A DNA stretch of 64,000 bases from Halovivax cerinus. Lineage in GTDB: Archaea; Halobacteriota; Halobacteria; Halobacteriales; Natrialbaceae. Under the pieces are notes generated by a model, which saw nothing but the letters and a program-made list of their open reading frames with translations, was not told where the DNA came from and searched no databases. How positions within the stretch are numbered: the stretch's first letter is position 1; every line of letters begins with the position of its first letter. This document shows positions 27,094 through 37,178 of this stretch, one piece after another. Where the stretch lies: contig NZ_CP101824.1 of assembly GCF_024498195.1 (NCBI RefSeq), positions 3,038,001 through 3,102,000 on the forward strand. Reading direction: 5' to 3'. The position numbers and the translations under genes were made by a program.

Positions 27094-28668
27094 ATGACTG
27101 GCGACGTCGGTGCGCGAGTGCTCGCGCTTCCCACCGAGATGGCGGCGACGCGGGAGTCAGCGGCCCTAACCGACGTCCGATCGCACGCCGACCCCGATCT
27201 CGTCTTGCTCCCGGGCCCGGGTCGCCGACCGCAAGCCGCCGCCCGGGCGCGACAGTACTTCGACGTCCCAATCGTCCACCCGCCCCTCGGCGACGCCGGC
27301 GGCACCGTCTCGGAACACGAAGTCGGTAGCACTCGACTGATCGCCGTCCAGCGCGCGACGGCGCTGTCGACGGCGGCCGCCACCGTGGAGCGGCTCGAAT
27401 CGAACGCGACCGACGGACCCGCGATTTTCGTCTGCGACGACATCGGTGTGACGGTCGATCGAACCACGCTCGGCGCGTCGCTCGATCACGCCGACGCCCT
27501 CGTCGACTGCGTCCCCGGCGATCGACGTCTGGGGACGGTCCTCACCGGTCGCCTGCCTGCAACCTACGATCGGTGCTGGGTGCTCGATCGGGACGGCGGC
27601 GTCCGCGCCGTCCGCGAACCGGCGGAACTCGGGTCGGACGAGCACTCGACGCCGGACGCGTCCGCCGTCTGGCTCCGAATTCGAGGCGTCGGCTCGATCG
27701 ACGACTACGGCGATAGCGGGACCGTCGTCACGATGGATCTCGCACCCGGTACGTCGTCGGAACGCGACGGTGCGAGCGACGACGGTGACCCCGGCGACCC
27801 CTGGCCGATCCGGAGCGTCGAACCGATCGGCGCGGACACATTCGGAATCCGGGCCGTCGCGGGCGTAGGTGCGAAGACGGCAGGGGCACTGGACGAGCGG
27901 GGTATTCGAAGCAAAGCCGACCTCCTCGAGACGCCGGTGTCCGAACTGGCTGTCCTCTCAGGAATCGGCGAAACCGCCGCCCACCGGATGCATCAGCACG
28001 CCCGCGTACTCGAAACCGGCGAGCCCTGTCGGGTGACGGCGGAGCCGCTTCCCGGGGAATCCGACGCCGACCCCCCGCTGTGCCTGGACATCGAGACCGA
28101 CGGCCTCTCGCCGACGATCATCTGGCAGATCGGCGTGTACGACCCTGCGACCGACGACCATCACGCGTTCGTTGAGCGGACCGACCCATCGGAGCCGGGA
28201 ACCGTGATCGAATCCGTCGTCGAGTGGCTCGTCGGAACGCACCCTGACCGGACGCTGCTCACGTGGAACGGCTGGCAGTTCGATTACAAACACCTCGGGT
28301 CCTTCGTCGAGCGATACGTTCCCGCCTACTGCGAAGCCTGGGACTCGATCGCGAAGCGCGACCTCTACGGGTGGGCCGTTACCGACGGGAACGCCGTGCT
28401 CCCCGGCCGGACGAACAAACTGGAAGACGTCGCCGACGCGCTGGGGTACGCAGGTTCGGGGACCGGTCTCGACGGGGCGACCACCGCAGCCGCGTACTCG
28501 CAGTTCGTCCGGACCGGAGAGCCACTCGACTGGGACCGTCACGAACGGTACTGCGAGAACGATTGTCGCGCACTGTGGACCGTCTACGAGGCGCTGGCCG
28601 ACACGCCGATTTCAGGTGCGTCTGCAGCCGCGACGCCGTCCGGCCAGACTGGACTCGGTGACTTTTGA
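27094..28668 (+). CDS. MrfB/YprB-like RNase H-fold exonuclease with HhH domain
   Basis: The 524-residue protein has an uncharacterised N-terminal half, a helix-hairpin-helix pair around residues 255-310 (AVAGVGAKTAGALDERG, LSGIGETAAHRM), and a C-terminal DEDDh exonuclease. Visible acidic residues are LDIETDG (near 333), NGWQFD (near 391) and NDCRALW (near 488). Bacterial YprB/MrfB pairs with the helicase YprA/MrfA in mitomycin-damage repair. The next gene, three bases downstream, is a YprA-like helicase, so the same pairing is inferred here. Confidence 0.85.
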   Translation: MTGDVGARVLALPTEMAATRESAALTDVRSHADPDLVLLPGPGRRPQAAARARQYFDVPIVHPPLGDAGGTVSEHEVGSTRLIAVQRATALSTAAATVERLESNATDGPAIFVCDDIGVTVDRTTLGASLDHADALVDCVPGDRRLGTVLTGRLPATYDRCWVLDRDGGVRAVREPAELGSDEHSTPDASAVWLRIRGVGSIDDYGDSGTVVTMDLAPGTSSERDGASDDGDPGDPWPIRSVEPIGADTFGIRAVAGVGAKTAGALDERGIRSKADLLETPVSELAVLSGIGETAAHRMHQHARVLETGEPCRVTAEPLPGESDADPPLCLDIETDGLSPTIIWQIGVYDPATDDHHAFVERTDPSEPGTVIESVVEWLVGTHPDRTLLTWNGWQFDYKHLGSFVERYVPAYCEAWDSIAKRDLYGWAVTDGNAVLPGRTNKLEDVADALGYAGSGTGLDGATTAAAYSQFVRTGEPLDWDRHERYCENDCRALWTVYEALADTPISGASAAATPSGQTGLGDF

Positions 28669-28670
28669 TC

Positions 28671-31397
28671 ATGGACGGGACCGACGCACCGCCGACCCAC
28701 GACGGCGAACTGACCGCCAATGACGTGATCGAGACGTTCCCGGGTGACCCGGGGGAGGCGACGATCGTCGACGTCCCAGCACGTGAGGCATCGACGGTAC
28801 CCGCACGCGACGTCCTCCGTCCGCGCCTGGCCGAGGCACTGGGCCACGACCTCTACTCGCACCAGGACGCGGCGCTCCGGGCGCTCGCCCGTGACGAGAA
28901 CGTCTGCGTCGCAACGAGCACGGCCTCTGGGAAGACGCTCGTGTACGGCCTGGCGATCGCTCGTCGCTACCTCGACGCGGGCGGACCCGCGACGACGCTA
29001 GACGGGGTGGATCGCGGATCGACTGCACTCGTCGTCTACCCGACGAAGGCCCTCTCCCGAGATCAGGAGCGGGAACTGAACGACCTCTACGAGACGCTCG
29101 GCTTGGACGTCACCGTCCGCGTCTACGACGGCGACACCGAACGGGGCGAGACGCGTCGCGAGATTCGAGAGACGGCCGACGTCGTGATCACCAACTTCGC
29201 GGGAGTGAACACCTACCTCCACGACCACGATCGCTGGGCGGGTTTCTACGGGGCCTGTGATCTCGTCGTGATCGACGAGTCCCACACCTACACCGGCGTG
29301 CACGGTATGCACGTCGCCTGGACGCTCCGCCGATTGAAGCGCGTCCTCGGGTACTACGGGGCCGACCCGGGATACGTCCTGACGAGTGCGACGATCGGCA
29401 ATCCGGACGCACACTCACGGGGGCTGATCGACGAACCCGTCACTGTCGTCGACGACGACGGGTCGCCACGTGGTCCCCGGGACCTCGTCCTCTGGAATCC
29501 GCCGCGCGCATCGTCCGAGGACGGGGACGCCGTACCGCAGACCCAGGCCGAGACGGGAACCGAAACCGACGACGATGCGGAACACGCCGATCGGCTCCCC
29601 GCGTCCGTCGACGCCCCGCGGTTGTTCAGCCACCTCACCTATCACGGCGCCCAGACGCTGCTGTTCACCCCATCGCGAAAGCTCGCCGAACTCTCGATCG
29701 AGCGTGCCGGCCGCGCCAGAGAGCGGTGGTCTGGGTACTACACCGATCCCGAGCGCGGCACCGACCTGCGGGCCTATCACGCCGGCCACGCACGGAATAC
29801 GCGCCACGCCACGGAACAGGGGTTGAAGACGGGAACCATAGATGGCGTCGCGTCGACGAATGCCCTCGAACTTGGGCTCAACATCGGCGCGATGGACGCG
29901 ACCGTCCAGCTCGGCTACCCCGGTCAGCGCCAGGCGTTCTGGCAGCAGATCGGCCGTGCCGGCCGCGGAACCGAGCGCGCGCTCTCGGTGCTCGCCGCCG
30001 ACCACCGAACCCTGGACCAGTACGTCGTCTCGAACCCGACCTACCTCACCGAGTCCGACGTCGAGGATGCCGTCGTCGACACGGAGAACGACGCCGTCTT
30101 CGCTACGCACGTCCGCTGTGCGGCGGACGAACTCGCGCTCGACCAGACCGACGCGGACTCCTTCGCCGAACGCGAGCGGCTCGAATCCGCCATCGAACTC
30201 TGGCGACGGGCGGGCCAGCTTTCCGGCCGACTCGAAACCGGCGTCTCCTACACCGGTCCACCACGACCGCAATCGACGGTGTCGATGTACGCGACGGCCG
30301 GCGAGGAGTACGCGGTTCGCCTCGCCGACGGCGTCGATGCCCGACACGACCCCGAGATGGAGCCACTCGCCCGCGAACGGGTCTTCCGGGATTTCCACGA
30401 GGGCGCCGTCCGGTTCCACGAGGGCCGTCAGTACGAGGTCACGGACGTCGTCCACGAGGGGGCCCAACCGCACGTCGTCGTGCAACCCGTCGACGTGGAC
30501 TACTACACGCGGACGAACCGCGAGGTGACCGTCCTCGACGCCGAAGCCGAGCGCTCTCGCGAGATCGGCGACTTCGTCCTCCACCACGGTACCGGGACCG
30601 TCCTCTCGTACTACGGCACGTACGACCAGGTTCGAATCGAAGGCGGAGGGAAGCGTCGGCAGAACGTACCCACGGGGTTGCCGGCACTCCCGATGGAGAC
30701 CCAGCTCTGCTGGATCGAAGTCCCGAACGACGTCGAGGTACGGCTCGTCGATCGGTACGGGGACTTCGCGGTGCCCGAACTCGACGGCGAACTCGGCGAG
30801 AGCGTGCACGTCGGGTACGCCGGCGGACTGCACGCCGCCGAACACGCGACCATCGGCGTCGCACCGCTCGAACTCATGGTCGACAAACGCGACCTCGGCG
30901 GCCTCGCTACCCTCTCGCTCGACGCCCACCTCACGGCCGCGACACCCGATCCCGCCGGCGACGACGGCTCGTCCGATGCGTCGATCAGGACGCCGGACTC
31001 GATCGCCGCGGCCGAGGCACGGATCCGCTCGCGGGCGGACGACCTGGAGCGACCACCGGCCAGCGGCTGGTTCATCTACGACGGCGTCGAAGGTGGACTC
31101 GGCTTCTCCCGGGCCATCTACGAGGAGTTCGAGTCTATCGCCGAGCGCGCACGGGCGTTGATCGCCGGATGCGATTGCGGGCGGGTCGACGGCTGTCCGG
31201 CCTGCATCATGGACGACCAGTGCGGAAACGACAACCGACCGCTGCACGGCGAGGCGGCCATCGACGTCCTCGACGCCCTGCTCGGGCAGACATCGACGAC
31301 GTCGGAGTCCACCGCCGACGAGGGGACTGTGAACGAGGACACCGCGGACGAGGTGACCCCCGAACGGGGACACCGACCGACCCTGTTCTACTCCTGA
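28671..31397 (+). CDS. MrfA/YprA-like DEXH helicase with DUF1998 zinc site
   Basis: The 908-residue superfamily 2 helicase has Walker A (ATSTASGKT near 85), DESH (near 202), SAT (near 241) and motif VI within QQIGRAGRG (near 430). The C-terminal DUF1998 region ends with CDCGRVDGCPAC and a further Cys (near 833-850), the four-Cys cluster of MrfA. It likely translocates 3'-5' on damaged DNA ahead of the nuclease encoded upstream. An acidic, Thr-rich tail follows. The ATG at 28671 is chosen over TTG 28665. Confidence 0.9.
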   Translation: MDGTDAPPTHDGELTANDVIETFPGDPGEATIVDVPAREASTVPARDVLRPRLAEALGHDLYSHQDAALRALARDENVCVATSTASGKTLVYGLAIARRYLDAGGPATTLDGVDRGSTALVVYPTKALSRDQERELNDLYETLGLDVTVRVYDGDTERGETRREIRETADVVITNFAGVNTYLHDHDRWAGFYGACDLVVIDESHTYTGVHGMHVAWTLRRLKRVLGYYGADPGYVLTSATIGNPDAHSRGLIDEPVTVVDDDGSPRGPRDLVLWNPPRASSEDGDAVPQTQAETGTETDDDAEHADRLPASVDAPRLFSHLTYHGAQTLLFTPSRKLAELSIERAGRARERWSGYYTDPERGTDLRAYHAGHARNTRHATEQGLKTGTIDGVASTNALELGLNIGAMDATVQLGYPGQRQAFWQQIGRAGRGTERALSVLAADHRTLDQYVVSNPTYLTESDVEDAVVDTENDAVFATHVRCAADELALDQTDADSFAERERLESAIELWRRAGQLSGRLETGVSYTGPPRPQSTVSMYATAGEEYAVRLADGVDARHDPEMEPLARERVFRDFHEGAVRFHEGRQYEVTDVVHEGAQPHVVVQPVDVDYYTRTNREVTVLDAEAERSREIGDFVLHHGTGTVLSYYGTYDQVRIEGGGKRRQNVPTGLPALPMETQLCWIEVPNDVEVRLVDRYGDFAVPELDGELGESVHVGYAGGLHAAEHATIGVAPLELMVDKRDLGGLATLSLDAHLTAATPDPAGDDGSSDASIRTPDSIAAAEARIRSRADDLERPPASGWFIYDGVEGGLGFSRAIYEEFESIAERARALIAGCDCGRVDGCPACIMDDQCGNDNRPLHGEAAIDVLDALLGQTSTTSESTADEGTVNEDTADEVTPERGHRPTLFYS

Positions 31398-31516
31398 GTC
31401 GGGCGTCTGGGTCCGACGACAGGAGCGATTCGTCGCGAACGGACGACCGACGGCACCGACGTTTCAGCCATCGAAACGGTAACGCTTACCCGTCGGCCCC
31501 TCTCGCTATCGACTAT

Positions 31517-32809
31517 ATGCGAGAGATCGTGCTCCTCATCGGTGGCGGCGGTCGCGAACACGCCATCGCCCGCAGCCTCGCCGACAGCGAGGTCGACCTG
31601 TACGCGTGTGCGAGCAACCGGAATCCGGGTATCGCGGCGGTCGCGAACGGGTTCGAGACGCTCGATCCGACCGACACGGACGCCGTCGTCGAGTACGCAG
31701 CGTCCGTCGACGCGACGATCGCAGTCGTGGGCCCCGAAGCACCCCTCGCCGAGGGCGTCGCGGACGCCCTCGAACGCGCGGGCGTCTACGCGTTCGGCCC
31801 GAGACAGGCCGACGCCCGGATAGAGACGGACAAGTCCTTCCAGCGAGAGTTCATGGCCGAAAACGAGATTCCGGGCTGTCCGGACTTCGAGACGTTCACC
31901 GATACCGAGGCGGCGTGCGCGTTCGTCGACGAGTACGACGGCGACCTCGCGATCAAGCCCGCCGGTCTGACGGGTGGCAAGGGCGTGAAGGTCATCGGCG
32001 ACCAGGTCACCCCGGAGGAAGGAACGGCGTACATTCGCGACTCCGACTACGACGAACTCGTCCTCGAAGAGCGCCTCGTCGGCGAGGAGTTCACCGTACA
32101 GGCGTTCGTCGCGAACGGATCGGTCCGGACGACACCCGCTGTGCAGGATCACAAACGCGCCTACGAGGGCGACGAAGGGCCAAACACAGGCGGTATGGGG
32201 AGTTACTCGGCGGCCGGACGAACCCTCCCGTTCATGGACGACGATGACTACGACCGTGCCGTCGAGATCATCGAGGCGACCGTCGACGCGCTAGACGACT
32301 ACAAGGGTATCCTCTACGGTCAGTTCATGCTCACCGCCGACGGGCCGAAGGTGATCGAGTTCAACGCTCGGTTCGGCGACCCGGAGGCGATGAACACGCT
32401 GCCGGTCCTCGAAACTGATTTCCTGGACGTCGTTACGGCCGCTCGTAACGGCGAGGCGCTTCCGGCACTCACCTTCTCCGAACAGGCCACGGTCTGTAAG
32501 TACGCCGTCCCCGAGGGGTATCCAACCGATCCACAGGCGGGTGCCCTGGTCGAGATAACTGAAGAGAACGCTGGCGACGCCCAGCTCTACTACGCCAGCG
32601 TCGACGAGCGCGACGACGGCATCTACACGACGACGTCGCGATCGTTCGCCGTCGTCGGACTGGCCGAGTCGATCGCCGAGGCCGAATCGATCGCCGAGGA
32701 CGCGCTGGCCGTTGCCGGCGAGGAGGGCCTGCACATCCGTCACGACATCGGGACGCAGGAACTCGTTCAGCGACGAATCGACCATATGGCCGAACTACGC
32801 GGCGAGTGA
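31517..32809 (+). CDS. purD: phosphoribosylamine-glycine ligase (PurD)
   Basis: The 430-residue ATP-grasp enzyme joins glycine to phosphoribosylamine in purine synthesis. It shows VLLIGGGGREHAIA at the N-terminus, PLAEGVADALE, KPAGLTGGKGVKV (ATP loop), EERLVGEEFTVQAF, PNTGGMGSYS and EFNARFGDPEA (metal ligands). The start at ATG 31517 fits. Its promoter region is the 119-base gap after the helicase gene. Confidence 0.95.
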   Translation: MREIVLLIGGGGREHAIARSLADSEVDLYACASNRNPGIAAVANGFETLDPTDTDAVVEYAASVDATIAVVGPEAPLAEGVADALERAGVYAFGPRQADARIETDKSFQREFMAENEIPGCPDFETFTDTEAACAFVDEYDGDLAIKPAGLTGGKGVKVIGDQVTPEEGTAYIRDSDYDELVLEERLVGEEFTVQAFVANGSVRTTPAVQDHKRAYEGDEGPNTGGMGSYSAAGRTLPFMDDDDYDRAVEIIEATVDALDDYKGILYGQFMLTADGPKVIEFNARFGDPEAMNTLPVLETDFLDVVTAARNGEALPALTFSEQATVCKYAVPEGYPTDPQAGALVEITEENAGDAQLYYASVDERDDGIYTTTSRSFAVVGLAESIAEAESIAEDALAVAGEEGLHIRHDIGTQELVQRRIDHMAELRGE

Positions 32810-32894
32810 ATCGACGGGCGAACGATCGGGGTATCCACCGAGCACACGGTTCGGTCACCGTCGAACACGTTCTTGTACCCGCGAATCGAAGACG

Positions 32895-33452
32895 GTGACA
32901 GTGACGGCAGACGACCCTTCCCGCCACGATCGGATCGACCGACATCCGACGCCCGGGCCAGGAAACTCCCTGTCTGGGTGGCCGGGCGAGCGCAATCCAA
33001 TCCGCGTCGCGGTCAACTACGTCATCGTCTGGCTCGTGCGTCTCTCGCCGAGCCTGCGGCTCAAACGCTGGCTCCTTCGCCGTCTCGGCGTCGACGTCGG
33101 AGAACGCGTCTCGTGGGGACTCGAAGCCACGCCGGACGTCTTCTGGCCCGATCTGATCACGCTCGAGGACGACGCGCTCGTGGGCTACGACGCCACCATT
33201 CTCTGTCACGAGTTCCTCCAGGACGAGTACCGCACCGGCGAGGTCGTCGTCGGCGAGCGCGCCATGATCGGCGCGGGAGCGATCGTCCTCCCGGGCGTCG
33301 AGATCGGACGCGACGCGAGCGTCGCGGCGAACTCGCTGGTGACGCGGGACGTACCGCCCGACGCGGTCGTGGCCGGCGTTCCGGCGCGGCCGATGAACGG
33401 CGACGCGATTCACGGTGACGCGGCCGAAACGGGCGGGGAGTCGGACGACTGA
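32895..33452 (+). CDS. left-handed beta-helix acyltransferase (hexapeptide family)
   Basis: The 185-residue protein has a membrane-proximal N-terminus (VNYVIVWLVRLSPSLRLKRWLLRRLG) and a C-terminal hexapeptide repeat (VVVGERAMIGAGAIVLPGVEIGRDASVAANSLV, in parts) ending in VAGVPARPM, the typical end of maltose/galactoside-type acetyltransferases. The acceptor is unknown. The GTG start at 32895 follows the purD stop by 85 bases. Confidence 0.85.
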   Translation: MTVTADDPSRHDRIDRHPTPGPGNSLSGWPGERNPIRVAVNYVIVWLVRLSPSLRLKRWLLRRLGVDVGERVSWGLEATPDVFWPDLITLEDDALVGYDATILCHEFLQDEYRTGEVVVGERAMIGAGAIVLPGVEIGRDASVAANSLVTRDVPPDAVVAGVPARPMNGDAIHGDAAETGGESDD

Positions 33453-33497
33453 GCGGCGAATCGCCGCATCGAAACTGGACGCGAAAAGCGACCGAGA

Positions 33498-34667
33498 CTA
33501 CAGCGCCGACCAGCGTTTTCGCGCGTCGTTCCAGCCGGTCAGGTCGGCGATCCAGCGGGCGGCGATCAGCTTCTTCAGATTCCGAGCCGGGAAGCCGCCA
33601 AATGTCGTAACTGGAAGGGAGACGCCGAAGGCGGGCGTGACGTCGTGGGCCACGGCGCGCTCACCGATCGAGACGACCGTCCCCTTGTCCTCGTACTGCC
33701 AGGTCCGGAGCGGGCGTCCCTCGATCGCGCGGGTGATGTTCTCGCCGACGACCGCCGCGGCCTGCCAGGCGGCCTGCGCGGTCGGGGGGGCGGGCCGTTC
33801 GCCCTGGTCGACGATCGCGGAGTCGCCGATCGCGAAGACGCGCTCGTCCGACGTCCGGAAGGTCGACTCCGTCTCGACGCGGTTGTGCTGGTCGTCGAGC
33901 TCGGCGCCGTCGAGTGCGTCCTGCCCGGTGATGCCGCCGGTCCAGACGAGGACGTCGTAGGAGAGGGGATCGCTCTCGTCGAACTCGATGGCCTCGTCGG
34001 TCGCCTCCGTGATCGGATCGTCGGTGTGGATCGTCACGTTGGCGTCTTCCAGGCGCGATCGCAGGGCCCCCTGGATCGACGGGTCGTGTCCCGGGAAGAT
34101 CTCCTCCATCGCCTCGACGAGGTGGATCTCGAACGGGGCGCGGTTACGGTCACGAAACTCGGCGATCTCGCCGGCGGTCTGGATACCCGACAGACCTGCG
34201 CCGCCGACCACGATCTGTGCAGGGTCGCTGCGGGTCGCCTCCTCGCCCGCGGCTCGAATGGCCTCGTGGATCGAGAGGGCGTCGTTCAAGCTCTTCAGGG
34301 TGTGTGAGTGTTCGTCGAGCCCCGGAATGCCGTAGAACGCGGTCTGACTGCCCAGAGCGACGAGAAGGTAGTCGTACGAGACGGGGTCGCCGGATTCGAG
34401 TGCGACGAGCCTGTCGTCTGTGTCGACGGAGACGACGGTGTCTTCTACGAACCGCGTCGATCGATCGGCGATGTCGTCGATCGGAACGGTGATGTCGGCC
34501 TGAACGGCCGGCTCGCGGATGACGCGGTGGACTTCGTGCAGAACGAGGTGATAGTCGATCTCGGAGATCCAGGTCAGCTCGGCGTCTGGACCGAGTGACG
34601 ATTGAAGCGACTTGACCGCACCGGCTCCGGCGTAACCGGATCCGAGTACGACGACGTCGGTGCTCAT
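33498..34667 (-). CDS. NDH-2-like NAD(P)H dehydrogenase (FAD)
   Basis: The 389-residue flavoprotein has two Rossmann folds (VVVLGSGYAGAGAVKSL at the N-terminus and IVVGGAGLSGIQTAGEIAEF near 155), the TGGITG segment, and the FAD signature VFAIGDSAIV. The C-terminal region has an amphipathic character (FGGFPARNLKKLIAARW), suitable for membrane association of a non-proton-pumping NADH dehydrogenase. Sulfide:quinone reductase is less likely, as no redox Cys pair is seen. Start at ATG 34667. Confidence 0.83.
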   Translation of the reverse strand: MSTDVVVLGSGYAGAGAVKSLQSSLGPDAELTWISEIDYHLVLHEVHRVIREPAVQADITVPIDDIADRSTRFVEDTVVSVDTDDRLVALESGDPVSYDYLLVALGSQTAFYGIPGLDEHSHTLKSLNDALSIHEAIRAAGEEATRSDPAQIVVGGAGLSGIQTAGEIAEFRDRNRAPFEIHLVEAMEEIFPGHDPSIQGALRSRLEDANVTIHTDDPITEATDEAIEFDESDPLSYDVLVWTGGITGQDALDGAELDDQHNRVETESTFRTSDERVFAIGDSAIVDQGERPAPPTAQAAWQAAAVVGENITRAIEGRPLRTWQYEDKGTVVSIGERAVAHDVTPAFGVSLPVTTFGGFPARNLKKLIAARWIADLTGWNDARKRWSAL

Positions 34668-34811
34668 ACCAGAGACTCGGGATAGCTCCAATACAAACCT
34701 GTTGAAACCCACGTCGGGGTGCGTGTAGTTCCCACGCGCGGGCCGACTGCGACTGGCGAGAGCGTATGGCGGTTTCCGATCGGCGAGCGGGGGACGGTGC
34801 GTTCGTTTCGG

Positions 34812-35732
34812 CTACAGGGTTCGTTTGCCAAACGCGCTAGCGACGATCTCCGTCGCGACGGAGGCCGTCTCGTTGGATTCGTCGAGGATGGGGTTCACCT
34901 CGACGACGTCCATCGACCGGAACGAGCCGTGTCGTGCGTCGTGATCCGCGACGGTTTCGAGCGCCGAGTGAGCCTCGCGATAGGTGACACCGCCGCGTAC
35001 CGGCGTGCCGACGCCGGGTGCGGCCGACGGATCGAGCCAGTCGAGGTCGAGACTCACGTGCAGGCCATCCGTGTCGTCCGTCGCGACCGCCAGCGCGTCC
35101 TCGACGACGGCCGTGATCCCGCGTTCGTCGATGTCGGCCATGGTGAACGCCGTGATGTCGCTGTCGCCGATCACCTCACGCTCGCGCTCGTCGACGCTCC
35201 GGAGCCCGACGTAGGCCACGGACGATTCGCGGACGTTCGGCGCGGTCGCCCAGTCCTCGTCGGCGAACTCGTCGTATCCCAGGGCCGCGGCGAGGGGCAT
35301 TCCGTGGACGTTACCGCTCGGCGACGTCGACGGCGTGTTCAGGTCCGCGTGCGCGTCGAACCAGATCACGCCGATATCGGCGTCGCGGGAGGCGCCGTGC
35401 ATCGTCCCGATGGAGATGGAGTGGTCGCCGCCGAGGACGAGCGGAAACACGTCTTCGGCGAGCGTCTCCTCGACCCGATCGGCGAGACGGACGCAGGCGC
35501 CCCTGACTTCGTCGACGAACTTCGCGTTGTCGTGATCGAGCGAGCCCTCGTCCGGATCGCGTTCTTCCGCTCGCGGAACGAAGAGGTCGCCGTCGTCGGC
35601 TGGCTCGATGTCGGCTGCGGCAAGCTGGTCGGACAGGCCGGCGTATCGAATGGCAGACGGCCCCATGTCGACGCCGCGTCGGTTCGCGCCGTAGTCGACC
35701 GGCGCACCGATGATTCGCACGGTACGAGTCAT
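34812..35732 (-). CDS. rocF: arginase
   Basis: The 306-residue ureohydrolase contains GGDHSISIG, WFDAHADLNTPSTSPSGNVHGMPLA (in parts) and SLDLDWLDPSAAPGVGTP, the manganese ligands and substrate loop of arginase rather than agmatinase (SPSGNVHGMP is arginase-like). It should hydrolyse L-arginine to ornithine and urea in the cytoplasm. Start at ATG 35732. Confidence 0.88.
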   Translation of the reverse strand: MTRTVRIIGAPVDYGANRRGVDMGPSAIRYAGLSDQLAAADIEPADDGDLFVPRAEERDPDEGSLDHDNAKFVDEVRGACVRLADRVEETLAEDVFPLVLGGDHSISIGTMHGASRDADIGVIWFDAHADLNTPSTSPSGNVHGMPLAAALGYDEFADEDWATAPNVRESSVAYVGLRSVDEREREVIGDSDITAFTMADIDERGITAVVEDALAVATDDTDGLHVSLDLDWLDPSAAPGVGTPVRGGVTYREAHSALETVADHDARHGSFRSMDVVEVNPILDESNETASVATEIVASAFGKRTL

Positions 35733-35865
35733 AGTTACGCTTCGCGACCGGTGACGTAAATCCCTGCTGAAACGAATCCGGCCGGGACAAATCGCCACCG
35801 GTCGGGTCGATCGGTTCGGCAAACTGCGATAGGTTTAGGGTCCGAACGCTCGACGATTCGAGCGG

Positions 35866-36546
35866 ATGATGCTGAGCGACGTCATGGAAGATTACCTCAA
35901 GGTGATCTACCAGCTAGAGCGCGACCGGGACGAACGGATCCGCACCTCGGAGATCGCCGACGATCTGGACGTGACGTCGCCGACCGTGACGAGCATGGTC
36001 GAAAAGCTAGAGGAGCGTGGCCTCCTCGATCGCGAGAAGTACAACGGCGTCACGCTCACCCAGGAGGGCGAAACCGTCGCGATCGAAGTCGTCAGACACC
36101 ACCGCTTGCTCGAAGCCTACCTGGCCGAGCACTTAGATTACGACTGGGCCGAGGTCCACGAGGAGGCGGATCGGCTCGAACACTACATCAGTGAGAACTT
36201 CGAGGAACGGCTCGCCGCCGCGCTCGGTGATCCCGACGTCGATCCGCACGGTTCTCCGATCCCGGGCGCCGACCTCGAAGCGCCGTGTTCGCGCCCCGGC
36301 GAATCGGTTGGCGAATTCAAGGCGGGCGACACCGTCGTCGTCGAGGAGGTCGCAGACGACGATCCGGACGTCCTCTCGTACCTCGCCGACCGCGGCGTCG
36401 AACCCGACGTGGAACTCGAGATACTCGAGCGCGCGCCGTTCGGAATGATCACCGCTCGGGCCGCCGGTTCGGATCGGACGATTTCGCTCCCCGAGGACGT
36501 CGCGGCACACGTCCGCGTTCGTCGGCCGATAGACGTAGACCGGTGA
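35866..36546 (+). CDS. DtxR/MntR-family metal-dependent regulator with FeoA domain
   Basis: The 226-residue protein begins MMLSDVMEDYLKVIYQLE, then a winged helix (IADDLDVTSPTVTSMVEKLEERGL), metal-site residues in HHRLLEAYL and EEADRLEHYISE, and a C-terminal SH3-like FeoA domain (about residues 145-222). It should sense Mn2+ or Fe2+ and repress uptake genes. A TTTAGG-type TATA box lies about 30 bases upstream. The start may be the second Met (35869). Confidence 0.9.
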   Translation: MMLSDVMEDYLKVIYQLERDRDERIRTSEIADDLDVTSPTVTSMVEKLEERGLLDREKYNGVTLTQEGETVAIEVVRHHRLLEAYLAEHLDYDWAEVHEEADRLEHYISENFEERLAAALGDPDVDPHGSPIPGADLEAPCSRPGESVGEFKAGDTVVVEEVADDDPDVLSYLADRGVEPDVELEILERAPFGMITARAAGSDRTISLPEDVAAHVRVRRPIDVDR

Positions 36547-36647
36547 CCGTCCGGCGACGATCCCTCCATCGTCGTCCCCGATCGAGACGGGATCACCAGG
36601 ACACCCGGGACCAGCGGTTTTAAGAAAAACTGCTCCTAACGTCCACT

Positions 36648-37178
36648 ATGTCGTCCATCGAACTCACCTCCAGCCAGAAGATGATCCTGCGGGCGCTGAC
36701 CAATTTACACGCTGGAGACGAGGACGCCGTCAAAGGCGAGGACATCGCCGAACAGGTCGATCGCAATCCAGGAACGATCCGCAACCAGATGCAGAGCCTG
36801 AAAGCCCTCCAGCTCGTCGAAGGCGTCCCCGGGCCGAAAGGAGGGTACAAGCCGACGGCGAAGGCCTTCGAGGCCCTCGGCGTACAGCAACTCGACGAAC
36901 CGGCGCCGGTTCCGCTCGCCGTCGAGGGCGAGGTCGTCGACGACGTCGTCGTCGAAGAGATCGACCTCTCGAGCGTCCATCACCCGGACCTCTGCCGCGC
37001 GGAGATCTACATTCAGGGCTCACTCGACGTGACGGACGACGAACGCGTCCGGGTCGGTCCGACCCCACTCTCGAAACTCGTCGTCGAAGGAACCCTCGAC
37101 GGGAGAGACGACACCAACAACGTCCTCATTCTGGAGATCGAGGAGATGGTCGCCCCCGCGGACGACCCGGCACACTGA
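36648..37178 (+). CDS. Rrf2-like winged-helix regulator
   Basis: The 176-residue protein has an N-terminal wHTH (VKGEDIAEQVDRNPGTIRNQMQSLKALQLVEGVPGPKGGYKPT, in parts) with an Rrf2-style recognition helix and wing, then a beta-rich acidic domain of about 100 residues (HHPDLCRAEIYIQG) that may bind a ligand. There is no Cys cluster. A TTTTAAG TATA box 25-32 bases before the ATG supports a leaderless mRNA. The target is unknown. Confidence 0.78.
   Translation: MSSIELTSSQKMILRALTNLHAGDEDAVKGEDIAEQVDRNPGTIRNQMQSLKALQLVEGVPGPKGGYKPTAKAFEALGVQQLDEPAPVPLAVEGEVVDDVVVEEIDLSSVHHPDLCRAEIYIQGSLDVTDDERVRVGPTPLSKLVVEGTLDGRDDTNNVLILEIEEMVAPADDPAH

Noticed and set aside
29415-31373. 652-codon minus-strand frame over the helicase
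   Set aside because: Antisense to the helicase with its Walker and zinc motifs; composition is typical of a shadow.
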